64,000 bases of DNA from Colius striatus (taxonomy: Eukaryota; Chordata; Aves; Coliiformes; Coliidae): positions 2,597,001-2,661,000 of the forward strand of contig NC_084769.1 of assembly GCF_028858725.1 (NCBI RefSeq), in the 5' to 3' direction. Each line of letters begins with the position of its first letter. Within the stretch, counting starts at the first letter, position 1. The translations under genes and the position numbers were made by a program. This document shows positions 53,084-64,000 of the stretch, piece after piece. The notes under the pieces were generated by a model that saw nothing but the letters and a program-made list of their open reading frames with translations, was not told the origin of the DNA and searched no databases.

Positions 53084-56000
53084 GGCACAAAGGCTTTTTC
53101 TTGCCCCCTTTACCTTTCTTTGTTGCTGAGGTAGCAGCTACAACGCTGCTGCAGCTCTGCTCACAGAGCAGAGTCGCTCTCCAGTGTAAAGACACAGGGT
53201 TTTTTTCCCTTCTGAATCCTCTCAGCTCCTTTCCAGACAGAGCAACCTCGAGCGCATGCAGCAGCCTAATAGAAGGTGGCATGGCTCGCTCTGAATCGAT
53301 TCCAGGCTGCAGCCAGGAAATGGTCACACGGTATTTAGCTCATGCAGCCTGTGTATGAAAGGTCCCGGGCGCTGACACAGAAATGCTGGTTAACTCAATC
53401 TTTCCAGCTTCAGCAGCACCTTTCAGAGAGGGAAAGGCATCCCCCATCCTGGCTCTGCAGCAGGATTACTTCTTCCTGCCCTTTGCCCTGACACGGCGCT
53501 GTGGAAATGAACCATCAAACTCCCCGAGCAGCAGCCCGGTTGCCCATTTGTCAGGTCTCATTAGGGCAGCGACGTCTCAGCCTCCCTGTCACTAATGCTG
53601 AGGACAATGGAAGGTCCCTGTCCTCCCAGGAGGGGTGGGGAGCCCTTGAGCAGAGGCACTGCCTAACATCAGAGCTCTGGGTCCTGGGGGAGGTGTGTTG
53701 GCAGAGACAGCAACCGAGTTGTCCCTCCTGTCCTTCTCAAAGCTCAGTAGGTACCTGCTAGATGGCCTCGACTGAAAGCACCAGCAAATGTTGCAGCATT
53801 TCAGGAGGAAAAGAAAGAAGTCAGACACCACATCTGCCCACATCAATATGTGGCCAAAGCCAGGCATGAAGGAATTGCTGGTTTGTGGGCATTTATGTGG
53901 TTGTCCTCCTCGGGGCAGTACAACATGTGCTGTGGGGTTCATCTCCCACAGGAGGTGAAGTGTTGTCCTGCTCTCTCTAGACATCTGATGCAGACAAGAG
54001 ATTGCCCAGTCTCAGAGGAGGCTGATGCTTGGGATAACTTCTGCTGCTATCTCAGCTTCACCTCTCCTCGCTGCCTGGGCTCCATCTCAAAGTTTTGCAG
54101 CTTACTACCTCATTTCATCCTGAAGGTATTTTATCTCTTCACTTGGAAGAGCCTCCACCTCAGAGTGCCCTGGAGCAACACTTCCTTCAGAGAAACAGAA
54201 GAGCAGAAGCAAACAAAAGCTCCCTCAGAGCAGGCAGCAGATGTGTCAGCCCTGCAGCATCACACACAGCATCCTAAAGCAGCAGCCTCCGCGAGAGACC
54301 GCAGAAACCACCACAAGAGCAACTTGCCCCAGCAAATGCCACTGTTACCAGGTCAGCTGGATCATCCTTCTGCTACCTTACAGTGACTATTCACCGTGAT
54401 CATTCAAACCAAAGGACCCACAACCACTGTGCCAATGCTGGAAGATCTCCTGGATGCAAAGTCTACCCAACAGCAGTTCCTCCTCCTCATTGCACATCAC
54501 CAACGAGACTTCCCCAACAACTGCAGGAGTTCATTGGCTGTGCTTTACACTCCCTCCTGCCTTCCTTCCAGCCCACATAAAGCCACTACTGACATTATAA
54601 CATATGCATTCATTTTATATGCATTAGTTCTCTTCAAAAACCCCAGATCTCTGGTGTCGTGCTGGCTCAGCTGAAACACAAATCCAAACTGCAATGGAAG
54701 CAGGATCTTGGAGAGCAATCCCTGAGACTATTTGCAACTTTCCCAACTCTTTAACTGCAGCCTCTCCACCTCGATCCTGCTGAATTGTTTGTTGACCTCT
54801 TTCTCTGGAAGGTTCCATTCCATTTATTCCCTACCTTTTGGTCCAAAGGCATCAGAAAAGCCTCGAACAGAGGCTGGAATGTGTTTGAACAGCTCCTTGA
54901 ATCCAGCTCCTTTCCACTTGCCATTTGGAGAACAGACAATGTGTGGTTTGGCCCTGGGAATGGTTAAATGCACGTTACCCTCCTGATAGCACGGGATGTA
55001 GAGGAGCACGGGCAACTTCGGTCCGAGTCCTGCAGGAGAGCTTCGCTACCTCTCCTCAATTACAGTAAGCAAGAGCAATTAAACGACCAAACACAATTAG
55101 TCCCAGAAACGTGGACGATCTAATCGCCTTGCTGCTAATTACAAAGCCTCGTAGTTGATTGAGCTAAAAGCCCACGTCCTGGGGAAGTGAAGGGGGGTAC
55201 AATATGTTCCCTCTCACGCCAGCTCCCCTCCATGCAATTTAATCCGTGACAACATGCGACTTCAAGGTTGTTCCAGAAGGAGCACCTTGCTTCTGTCTTC
55301 AACCTGTATCCTTTGTGTTTTCAGCCTGACTGGAGAAAGCTTAACTTTTCTTAGGACCTGTACAACATCCCCATCTTCTAATGAGTTATGGCAAAATGCC
55401 ACTTCTATTTACCCATCCCCAGAGGGACGTTTGGCTTCTGGTAAACACGGAGGGGAGACCAAGCAGATATCCGAGTGTTTCAAACAGTATTTGGCATACA
55501 TGGGAGGCAAATAAACCCAATTACCTTAAAAATCAGGCAGGCCATGATTTTCCTATGAGTACAACTTATACAAACTAATTGTTAGGCTGGGAGAATTTGG
55601 GTGCAATTCCTTCCCACTTCCCTCCAGCATACGCAACACAGGCTGGTGCTGGGACACCACGAGGGGTTTTTTTAACTCACACCCAATATTCAAGACCATG
55701 ACCATGGAACGCTGGAGAAACAGCAGCGAGATGGATGTAGGTGACCTAATAAATCACTCCAAGAGCTGTGCCCTGGGTTTTCACACGGCACCCAATAAAG
55801 GCTGCGGGAGCAGCCAGCCCCGAACTGAACCGGACGCCTGAGATGAGGATTCAGCTCAGTCTGAGGATTTTGGAAGGCAGCACTCGCCCTTCCCGTGTCC
55901 CACTGACCTCAATGTGTGGGGAGCCCCCAGACAGCCCGGCTCCACACAGACAGAGGATAAGGAAACCATGCGTGAGCACAGAAATCCAGGGATTTTCCCA

Positions 56001-59000
56001 CTAATAAGGAGCAAACCCACCAGTCGTTGAGTTGCAGCAGCCAGGCTCCTCTGCAAAGGGGAGGAGGGGGGTTCATTGTTTATTTAGGAAACCATTTCAG
56101 TTCACTGGGGCAACTGCAAGGGCTCCTCTCTCCGAGGCACGGGGATGCCATTTCTGCGGGCCACGTGTCATGAAAGTCGCATAGTAAAAGGAGGTGGAAG
56201 GCTCCAGGGCACCCAGGGAAGGGTGTTTCAGGGCAGAGAGGTTGTGGCTGCAAGCCCAGGGCTGGTGGTCACACCATGGAACGGCACTGGCAGCAGGCAG
56301 GGTGGTGATGCTCACCAAGGGAAAAGCAGAACGAGGTCCTGAGTTACATTTGGGTGAGGCTCCGTGTGGCAACAGCAAGCGGCATCGTCCCAGACCACCT
56401 TCCCTACTTAGATTTGCCTCAATAAAGAAGAGCATTCCAGTTGAAGCACGGGGAAGCACAGACTATACGGCTGTGTGATGCCTCTGCTAGGAAAAAGGGG
56501 CAAATATTGCAGTGTGTTACCAAACAGAACGTAGCCAAAGAGTAAGAGACGCCAAAGAGGCGAGCGAAATCAAACAGAGCAGGAGAAGGAATCCTGTGCT
56601 TACAAAGAGAGAGCTGGCAAATGATCTGATCTGCAACCAAGCCATACAACTCTTCAGTAAAACAGTTTTCTAGTCTACATACCAGGCTAGCAGATACACA
56701 CACAGAGGAGTTTTAAGAGCATCAGCTGACCCCACCAAGCTTTTAAGGTTACACTTTTATTAAGCCTAGAAAACGGAGCCAGTCGAGAGACCTGGAAGAT
56801 CATCAGCACAAACTCGGTGTTTCTAAAGGATCAGAGGCACAAATGCTGAGCCTAAGCTCAGCCCTGGGGGTAAACTCTGTTTGTCTACAAGCCAACCTCT
56901 GTGCTGCAGCAGCAGCAAACATTTCCAGTTGCACCAATCCACAAGAACGCGTTTGGTGGGGCTTTGTGGAAAAAACGGGTCTCCAAACAAACCCATAGTT
57001 TCGGAACGGGCAGGATTCCATCCCTGGCTGTGAAAAGAGACTGTTACACAGAATAATTGAGGAGAGACCAAAGCAGGGAGCCCAAACCCTTCTGATTACA
57101 AAAAAATATGTTCTACCCAATTAGCCAAGCACGCTCGGGCCAAATTAAAAACACAGCACAGCGACATCTCACAGTGCAGTTGTTGAAAAGGGCATCTCCA
57201 AACACAAACCCTTCCTCTTTTTTATCCCCTCCACCTTCCTGCAAGGCTCCTTGTAGCATTTTTGTACCCAAAAGTATTGGCAACAAGGAACTTCTGGTGT
57301 TAAAACCAGCGACGAAGATGTTAAAGGAGCGAAGCGAAACGCTTGCCCATCAATGCAACAAACTGTGCTTTAATAAAACCACACATCAATCTGCACCATT
57401 GTGTCCTCAGCCTGCTGGTGCCTTCCCCCCTCAGCTCTCCAGAGCGATTTGTGACAGTTCTCCTCGGACATCACCCCACACATTTGACATGCTAGATTAG
57501 GCACCGAGTCACAGGCTGCTCGGCATCCACCCAAAGAGCAGCCTTGTGGAAGTTCGGGCATCAGCCCTTGGAAACGCTACATTGTGGAAATGGGGTTTTA
57601 GTATTATGAAGTAACTCAAAACTTGAGTTTTCCCCTCTGGGAGGAGAGCTTTGTCACCAAAGCCAGCACAAACTGGACTGAGCCGTTCCCGCTCCTCGCC
57701 ATGGGCACGGTACTGAACCGCCTTGCCTCGCCTATTCCCGCTGCAGTGCCATGTTTTTTCCCCCCCTAAACAATTTGCCATATTTCTGTAGCAGTTAATG
57801 AACACCAGGTGGTATTGTCCCAGCCCCAGACACGCACAGATTAGGCTGCAGCAGGGCTCTGCCCCCCTGGCAGTTCACCCAGAGTTCACGCTATTTTCTG
57901 TTTCCCGACCCACACGTGAGTTCCCGTTGGCACAAGGCATCCCAAACCCCATCCAGCCACAGAGGCAAGAGGGAGGGGGACACACAACACGTCTGCTTCT
58001 GCTCATTTGCAAAGAGAGTGTCTGGAAGCTGGGGCTGCCAGGCTGGCAGGTGGCCCTGGGGGGAAGCGCTGGCTACGGGGCGACGGTTCCTCGCCAAACG
58101 CGCCCGGCACCCGCTGAAAGTTTCGTGACCAACCACCCCACACAACCATCCTTTAGATAAGTATCTCAGTCTCATTTTTACCTCTCCCTAGACAGAAGTA
58201 GCTCATGTTTGTGTGCACTCAACGTGTAGCCCCGTCAGAGGCGGCCATCCACAGCCTGCTTTGTGCACCGGGGTAAGACGGACCTTCCTCTTGTGCTGTT
58301 TTGTTGGTGGTGTCGCCATCCCTTGCTCCATGAGGACTGCACCAGACCTGGTAGGAAACCTCTCTTTGCAGAAATTTCCATGAATGCTACATTAAAAAGG
58401 CAAAAATCCATCTGATTTCAGAGCCTGTATCACATGGTACCGAAACACAGATGCTTTTCTTCGCAAAACTTTACTCAAAGCCATCCCACTGCCTCCCCTC
58501 TTGCCTTAATGCACATCTTACGTGGTGTAAACGTAGAAAAGCCACATATCATTACAATCCCATCAAATAAACCCAAATTGGAACTGAGCAATGCAGCGTT
58601 CTTCCAGCTGGGTGGTTAATCCACGCAGCAAACAACCACTACCATCGTTAATTCATTCAGGTTCCACAAAAGCAAACCCCAGACTACGTCAAAGCAAACG
58701 ACTCCACCTCTGCTTTACAAGGCTTGCAAGCATTAATTGAATTCAATAGCCAATTAATTATTTGGCTCTTGTCCTCACAGAAATAAAAAGCCACTGAGTT
58801 CCTTGGGGGCTTTTTTTGAACTCGATGGAAGAAAAAAGCCAATTAAAAGACAACGTTCATCTCCACCGCGATGGGAAGCTGTAAAATGCCATCCTCACTT
58901 CAACCACCGCTCCTGTGGTGGTTTCAAGGCTCCAGCTGCACAGGGCTGGGTTTCAGAGGATGTTTCTGAGATGGATGCTGTTTGCAGTTCAGAGACAACC

Positions 59001-59287
59001 ACTTAGAAGGTGAATCAGCTGTAGGCAGACAACTCTAGGACTAAAGTGGAGACACGTTACTTCCCCATCACACCATTCTCCCTCGTGCATTTAATTTTCC
59101 ATCTGATTTTCACACAGGCTCTGTGCCCCTCTCCACATTTCACTTTACAGCTATTCACTGTCAGTCATTCCTCCATTTTCCTGCCTAAACATTGCACAAA
59201 CAAGGCGATGGGCATCATGCAACACTGTCATCAAAAGCAATGTTGTTATACAACACAGTTAAACAGGAAAACATCCCTGCTTCTGCG
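53084..59287. other. Upstream region of LYPD6, no gene seen
   Basis: Six kilobases nearly free of recognisable repeats. No exon is supported; the 178-codon frame at 53850-54386 is unrecognised. Two stretches rich in TAAT/ATTA cores (55050-55165 and 58725-58860) stand out as possible regulatory elements. A CpG-containing patch lies near 58060-58130. Confidence 0.5.
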
Positions 59288-59346
59288 GGGGGGGGGTTGG
59301 ACCAGATGATCTCTAAAGCTCCCTTCCAACCCCTGTGATTCTATGA
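59288..59346 (+). mobile_element. CR1 LINE 3'-end fragment
   Basis: ttggaccagatgatctctaa, then cccttccaacccctgtgatt and ctatgaat, preceded by a run of ten G. The end of a sense CR1. Confidence 0.88.
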
Positions 59347-59964
59347 ATTACCTGCTCACATGCCAGGAAGTCAATGCACAGATTTACATTTGGTGGGGTT
59401 TTAGTAAATCAAGGTACTGCACAGAGACAAAAACCCGTTGCAATGGGATCAGTGCAAGCACAAAGCCAGGTGCTCATCCCCTGGGGTCTCTCACAAAAAC
59501 AGACCCATTCATTTATAATCTGTGCCATTAAAGGATGCTTTTTGTGGCTTTTAATGCTGTTTAGAGACTGGTATTTGTTTGTTTTGCAGTTGTTTCTCTT
59601 CCCCACTTTTACTTCAGCCAACCAGAAATAGTTACCCAGAGCTGGTGGGTTATTTGCTGTGTTGATTCAGGGTTACCTTCAAGTAACAGCAGTGCACAAG
59701 GATAGAAAGGGGGAATCTGCCTGAAAAGAGGGTGCCTGGTTCTGAAAACAAACTACATTCATCCATTCATTTTGTCTCATGTCAGAAACAAAGCTTACAT
59801 GAATTAAGCTACTTAAAAAGTGGCTAAGAGGAAGAGAGGGGGCAGAAGACCACTGGGGACCTCACGTGAAGACTCTGTGAGCCTGATCCTGAGAGTCATG
59901 GGCCCATCACCCAGTGCCCATCAGTAAACCCTTGTTCTGGTAATACAACCAGAACTAATGAAAA
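59347..59964. other. Non-coding, nothing recognised
   Basis: About 620 bp without gene or repeat. Confidence 0.5.
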
Positions 59965-60110
59965 TGAGGAGAGGAGAGGAGAGGAGAGGAGAGGAGAGGA
60001 GAGGAGAGGAGAGGAGAGGAGAGGAGAGGAGAGGAGAGGAGAGGAGAGGAGAGGAGAGGAGAGGAGAGGAGAGGAGAGGAGAGGAGAGGAGAGGAGAGGA
60101 GAGGAGGAGG
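59965..60110. repeat. (GAGGA)n pentanucleotide microsatellite
   Basis: About 29 nearly perfect GAGGA units, all purine on the + strand. The minus-strand frames at 59896-60371 (LLSSP repeats) derive from it. No CR1 adjoins it, unlike the tract at 15763-16102. Confidence 0.97.
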
Positions 60111-60861
60111 ACAAAAGCAGGAAGCCAGGACCTTGGGGTAGGTGATGCCTGATATGAGCAGAGAAAAGGAACAGGAGCTGGGGTGTGAAGAGATTGGGTT
60201 GTCCAGCACGGGAAGAAAACCACATTCATGGAACAATTGTACCACATCCCTTTGTGCTCCAATCCATAAGAAAGTGAGGAAAAGGCAGGAGCTTCCCTCC
60301 TGCACCTGTGCAAACAGGGCTGGGTCTCGCCTGACTTGCTGTGCTGGGCTACAGTGGAGCATGAGCTCCATACATCACTTTGCAGCTGGTCACACTGGGT
60401 CGGTGTGTCCTGCTTGGTACATGAATTGGAGCATATCCTCTGCTTGGCATCAGTTAAGCTTTATACTTCAAAAAACTACCATCTATCTCTATCCCAGAAC
60501 ATCTCTGCAAAGTGAGAGCTGCCACCCCTTCAAGTGTTGTGCCTCCTATAAGCCCGTGCAGGGTGCTCAGGCAGCTTCTAGGGAGGTTTTGACATTCTCA
60601 TCTTCCCTTTGCCTTTAGCTGTAACCAGTCTGACTCCCTGTTGTCTCTTGCATTTGCCCTCTGTTAACACCTTCCACTCACCACCTTTCCATGCACTCCC
60701 ACCTCTGCCACTGTCCATTTCATGCAGTTGAGATGCTTTAATATCATACCACCAGATGGCAAATATTAGATATGGCATTAAGTATTGTATTTGCTATCAG
60801 TCAGAAGGAGCTAAGGCAGACCCCTCCTCCTGCTCCATCTTCAACTTGCTCCATCTGGAGA
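60111..60861. other. Non-coding, nothing recognised
   Basis: The 158-codon frame at 60142-60618 has no recognisable domain. Confidence 0.5.
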
Positions 60862-60968
60862 CATCCCAAACCCAGCTGGGTGAGCTCCTGTGTGCCCTGC
60901 TCTAGCAGGTGGGTTGCACTGGATGAGCTTTCCAGGTCCCTTCCAGCCCTTGAGATGCTGTGGTTCCT
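60862..60968 (+). mobile_element. CR1 LINE 3'-end fragment
   Basis: ctgctctagcaggtgggttg, then aggtcccttccagcccttga and a decayed terminus. The same tail type as at 36503-36575. Confidence 0.8.
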
Positions 60969-62864
60969 GGAGAAGCAGCTTCACTGCAGACTCCTCTGCT
61001 CCTTCATTTATCTCTTCATCTGCACTATCTGCCTCATCACCTTGGCATTAGAAAGACCACTTTCCCAAGGTACTGAGTGTTTATGGAGCAGCATCAGTAG
61101 TTCAACTGTCTGCCAGCTAAGAGATGTTATCTTTAACATAGCTGAAGAATACCTCAAAATCATGCTTCAACTCATCTGCCTGAAACACTCACCTACCAGA
61201 CATTGTTTTCAGAATGTGATTACCCCCTTGATTTAACCAGTTGCTTGATTTTCACATGTGAATCACCTGGCCAGAATATCCAGCTTTCTGTATGTCACCT
61301 CTGGCATTTTCACTGCTGGAAGATCATCATTTACTGGTTTTCATTAGACCTGAGGCTCCACTCTTGGTCCTACCCCCCACCTGTTGAGGAGAGCTGTGTC
61401 TGATCAGTGTGGCTTGAAATTACACTGCTCTTCATCTGCTCATTTCTCTAACACTGACCTTTTCTGACAATGACTTCCAGTGCTAACAGTAAGCATATAA
61501 ATAATGAGCCTGAGATGACATCTCTTCCTCCAGCCTTGGGAGAAAACAGGCTTATAGAAAAGGCTCCATAGCCACAGCCACAACATTGCTGTATTTTTAC
61601 CACAACAAATACAGAGGAATTTTTAAGATGAAATAAACCCATTTTCCTTTAAAACACTTTGAACTGGAGCTTTGTACAGCTTTGCTTTCCAACTCAAGCA
61701 CTCCTTGCATTTCGTTACACTCCTTCCCTAGCAAAGACCTTCTCTCTAAGCGCTGAGAAATTGCCTCCCAAAGGCTGAAGGCTCTTCTGCATTAACAAAG
61801 TGTTGCCCATGGGTCACAGCACAGCCAGTTCTGCCATGCAAGATATAAAGAGCTGACAGCAGACACAGGCCAGCAAACATGGCCCATGCCACTGTTTGAA
61901 AAGCAAGTCAAAGACAACCCCCCAAACCAAACCCAACCCAGACAACAAGTCAAGCACTGGTAAGAACTGCTTATGTGAAAGATTTTACACAGCACTGAAA
62001 GACTGAAGCTTTAAATCAGACTGGAAGAAAGTACAATGGATGTTTACTCCATCAATCCAAAGAGACTGACTAGGAAATAGGCTGAAAATTCCCCAAACCT
62101 TACTGGTCCAAAGGATAGATGAGATCACAGCTGATGAGAGGAACTCCAAATTGGTTTCTCTGGCACTACTGTGATTAGTTTCTCTTTTATATGCAATTGA
62201 GGCCTCATGAGAAATTAAGGCAGGCCAAGGAAGGATGGCCTTTCCAAAAATATTATAGATAAAACACACCTTACTCCATTTCTGTTCTCTTAAAGTCAAA
62301 CATGAGCTGGCTGTAAATATCTCAAACTGCCAGTGCAAGAAAGACTTTTATAAAGGAACTATAACAAGTGAGACTTGTCTCATGGAGTGAACCAGCACTA
62401 CAGACAAGCAGCAAGGTTACCTGATAAAGCAAGGCATTAGTGTGGCATTGCTGGAGGCAGTGATTATCTGGTATAACCCTCAGCAGGGGACAAAGGAGCG
62501 AGAAGAAACAGTGCCAGGCTGAGGCTCAACCATCAGCTGCACATTCACCACAACCTCTGCCAACTCCAAACCATCCCTTTCAGTATCTTCAAGCTTTTCA
62601 TGTAACTTTGGAAGAGCCATTCCACTCCCCTTTCCTATTTGTTTCCTTTTCTTTCCTGTGAAAAGCAGTTCATCATCGATGACTCCTCGACTGTCAGATC
62701 CCATTCCCACCAATCACACTTTCTGAAGTAGCATCAGTAGGATTAAGAGCTCTGGACTAAAAAACATACTGCTAAACTGCAGATGTAAATAGAGCAATCT
62801 CTCTCTCATGTGTCTCAGTATTTTCAATAAACAGTCAATATCTGTGCAGTAAGGTCTCTTCTCC
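60969..62864. other. Non-coding, nothing recognised
   Basis: About 1.9 kb, AT-rich, without gene or repeat that I can recognise. Confidence 0.5.
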
Positions 62865-63130
62865 CAAGTCATGCATGACAGGACAAGAGGAAAGAGCCTC
62901 AAGTTGTCCCAGGGGAGGTTGAGGCTGGAGCTGAGGCAGAACTGTTTCCCTGAGAGGGGTGTCAGCCCCTGTGCCAGGCTGCCCAGGGAGCTGGGGGAGT
63001 GCCCAGCCCTGGAGGGATCCCAAAGCCGTGGGGCTGAGGTGCTGAGGTTGTGGGTCAGTGGTGGGCTGGGCAGGGTGAGGGGAGGGCTGGGACTGCAGCA
63101 GCTTAAAGGGCTTCTCCAACCAAAATGATG
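62865..63130 (+). mobile_element. CR1 LINE fragment
   Basis: Sense copy with caggggaggttgaggctgga, ccaggctgcccagggagctg and cttctccaaccaaaatgatg at its end. It is the best-preserved member here of the subfamily also at 4914, 15658 and 39195. Confidence 0.93.
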
Positions 63131-63399
63131 CATCATGCCCAGCCATTGTCTGTGAGAGCCCCACAAGCAGACAGTGACCAGGGATGCTTGGGCACTCGTG
63201 TGCACACACACAGCTCCTGCTCCAGCCTGGCACTGGCACACAGGGATCGCTGGCAGAACTACACAACCTGAAAAACGTGCAGTTATCCCCTGATTACATT
63301 CTCAACGCTCCTCTTGGTGGAAGGCTGAAGGATTTGCTCCTATATTTAAGTGAAAAGCCCAGCTAACTCCAAAAATATATTGAAACCAGAATCTCTTAG
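63131..63399. other. Non-coding spacer
   Basis: Unique sequence between two CR1 fragments; nothing recognised. Confidence 0.5.
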
Positions 63400-63525
63400 A
63401 AGACCAAGTGCAGGCTGGATGGGGCTTGGAGCAACCTGGGCTACTGGAAGGTGTCTCTGCCCGTGGCAAAGGTGTTGGAACGAGATGAGCTTTAAGGTCC
63501 CTTCCAACCCAAACCTTTTGAGCAT
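63400..63525 (+). mobile_element. CR1 LINE 3' fragment
   Basis: ggctggatggggcttggagc, aaggtgtctctgcccgtggc, then aaggtcccttccaacccaaa: a third CR1 tail subfamily, sense orientation. Confidence 0.9.
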
Positions 63526-64000
63526 TAAGGCACTTTGACTCCTCTGTTTTCCTCTGGTATTAGGTCAGCAGAAAAGCTCCCACTGACCCCAGACACCAGC
63601 TCCACAGGGCCTCTGTGGCACTGCATGGCAGGACAAGCATCCTCCCATCAATCCTGAGCACCGCTGTGCGCCTGCCGTGTCCCTGCAGGGAGCTGTGACA
63701 CCCACCCAGGCCTGGCACCTCCTGCACCCACAGCAGCTGCACACAGCAGCTCATCAGCTCCAAGAGCCACAACTAGGAATACATGAGATAAATAGTTTGT
63801 TCACACCTGACTCTCCCCGAGCTCTTGAGCTAAAGCAGCAGCATCGGGGCTGGCACCACGAAACGCTCCCGCTCTCACCCACCACCAGCCAGTCTGCAGC
63901 ACACAAACCCCCACGCAGTACAGCAAGCTCTTCTTAAAATACACCTTTCTGCAGAGAAGGGACAAGTAACCAATGAATTCTAGGCCTTCTGAGATGTGGC
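63526..64000. other. Non-coding, nothing recognised
   Basis: The final 475 bp of the window show no gene or known repeat. Confidence 0.5.

Noticed and set aside
53850-54386. 178-codon plus-strand frame
   Set aside because: Low-confidence composition with no domain, competing frames on the other strand, and no exon signals.
59896-60371. LLSSP-repeat frames on the - strand
   Set aside because: They are translations of the GAGGA microsatellite.

Overview
The window is vertebrate nuclear DNA, almost certainly from a bird. The evidence is repeated CR1 LINE fragments carrying the avian 3' end (a CCCTTCCAACCC-type block followed by ATTCTATGATT), short introns, and a CpG-island promoter. No species can be named from the sequence. 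Two protein-coding genes can be reconstructed exon by exon. Both were recognised from memory of the vertebrate proteins, without a database search.

Layout. 1-18.4 kb is non-coding flank with several CR1 fragments and one long polypurine microsatellite (15.76-16.10 kb). 18.45-19.7 kb is a CpG island holding the promoter and first exons of MMADHC. MMADHC runs on the + strand to a poly(A) signal at 30,868: one non-coding exon plus seven coding exons, giving an uninterrupted 296-residue protein. 30.9-38.85 kb is the convergent intergenic gap. LYPD6 lies on the - strand from 49,385 down to about 38.86 kb: four coding exons encode 182 residues of a GPI-anchored Ly6/uPAR-domain protein, followed by a probable 2.3-kb 3' UTR. 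49.4-64 kb is upstream of the LYPD6 start codon. It is probably 5' intron, because the ATG exon is preceded by a splice acceptor and no first exon was found.

The tail-to-tail MMADHC/LYPD6 arrangement agrees with what I recall of human 2q23, so this looks like conserved synteny. The two genes do not act in one pathway: MMADHC handles intracellular vitamin B12, while LYPD6 works at the cell surface in Wnt/LRP6 and nicotinic-receptor modulation.

No new multi-gene system is visible. The items most worth checking are the predicted LYPD6 protein (no NxI motif at the expected LRP6-contact loop, a polar extension after the GPI signal, and an overlapping out-of-frame upstream ATG), a ~1.8-kb 30-bp minisatellite with higher-order structure inside LYPD6, and a pentanucleotide polypurine expansion growing from a broken CR1. 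Most long open frames here come from low-complexity repeats or CR1 ORF2 remnants.
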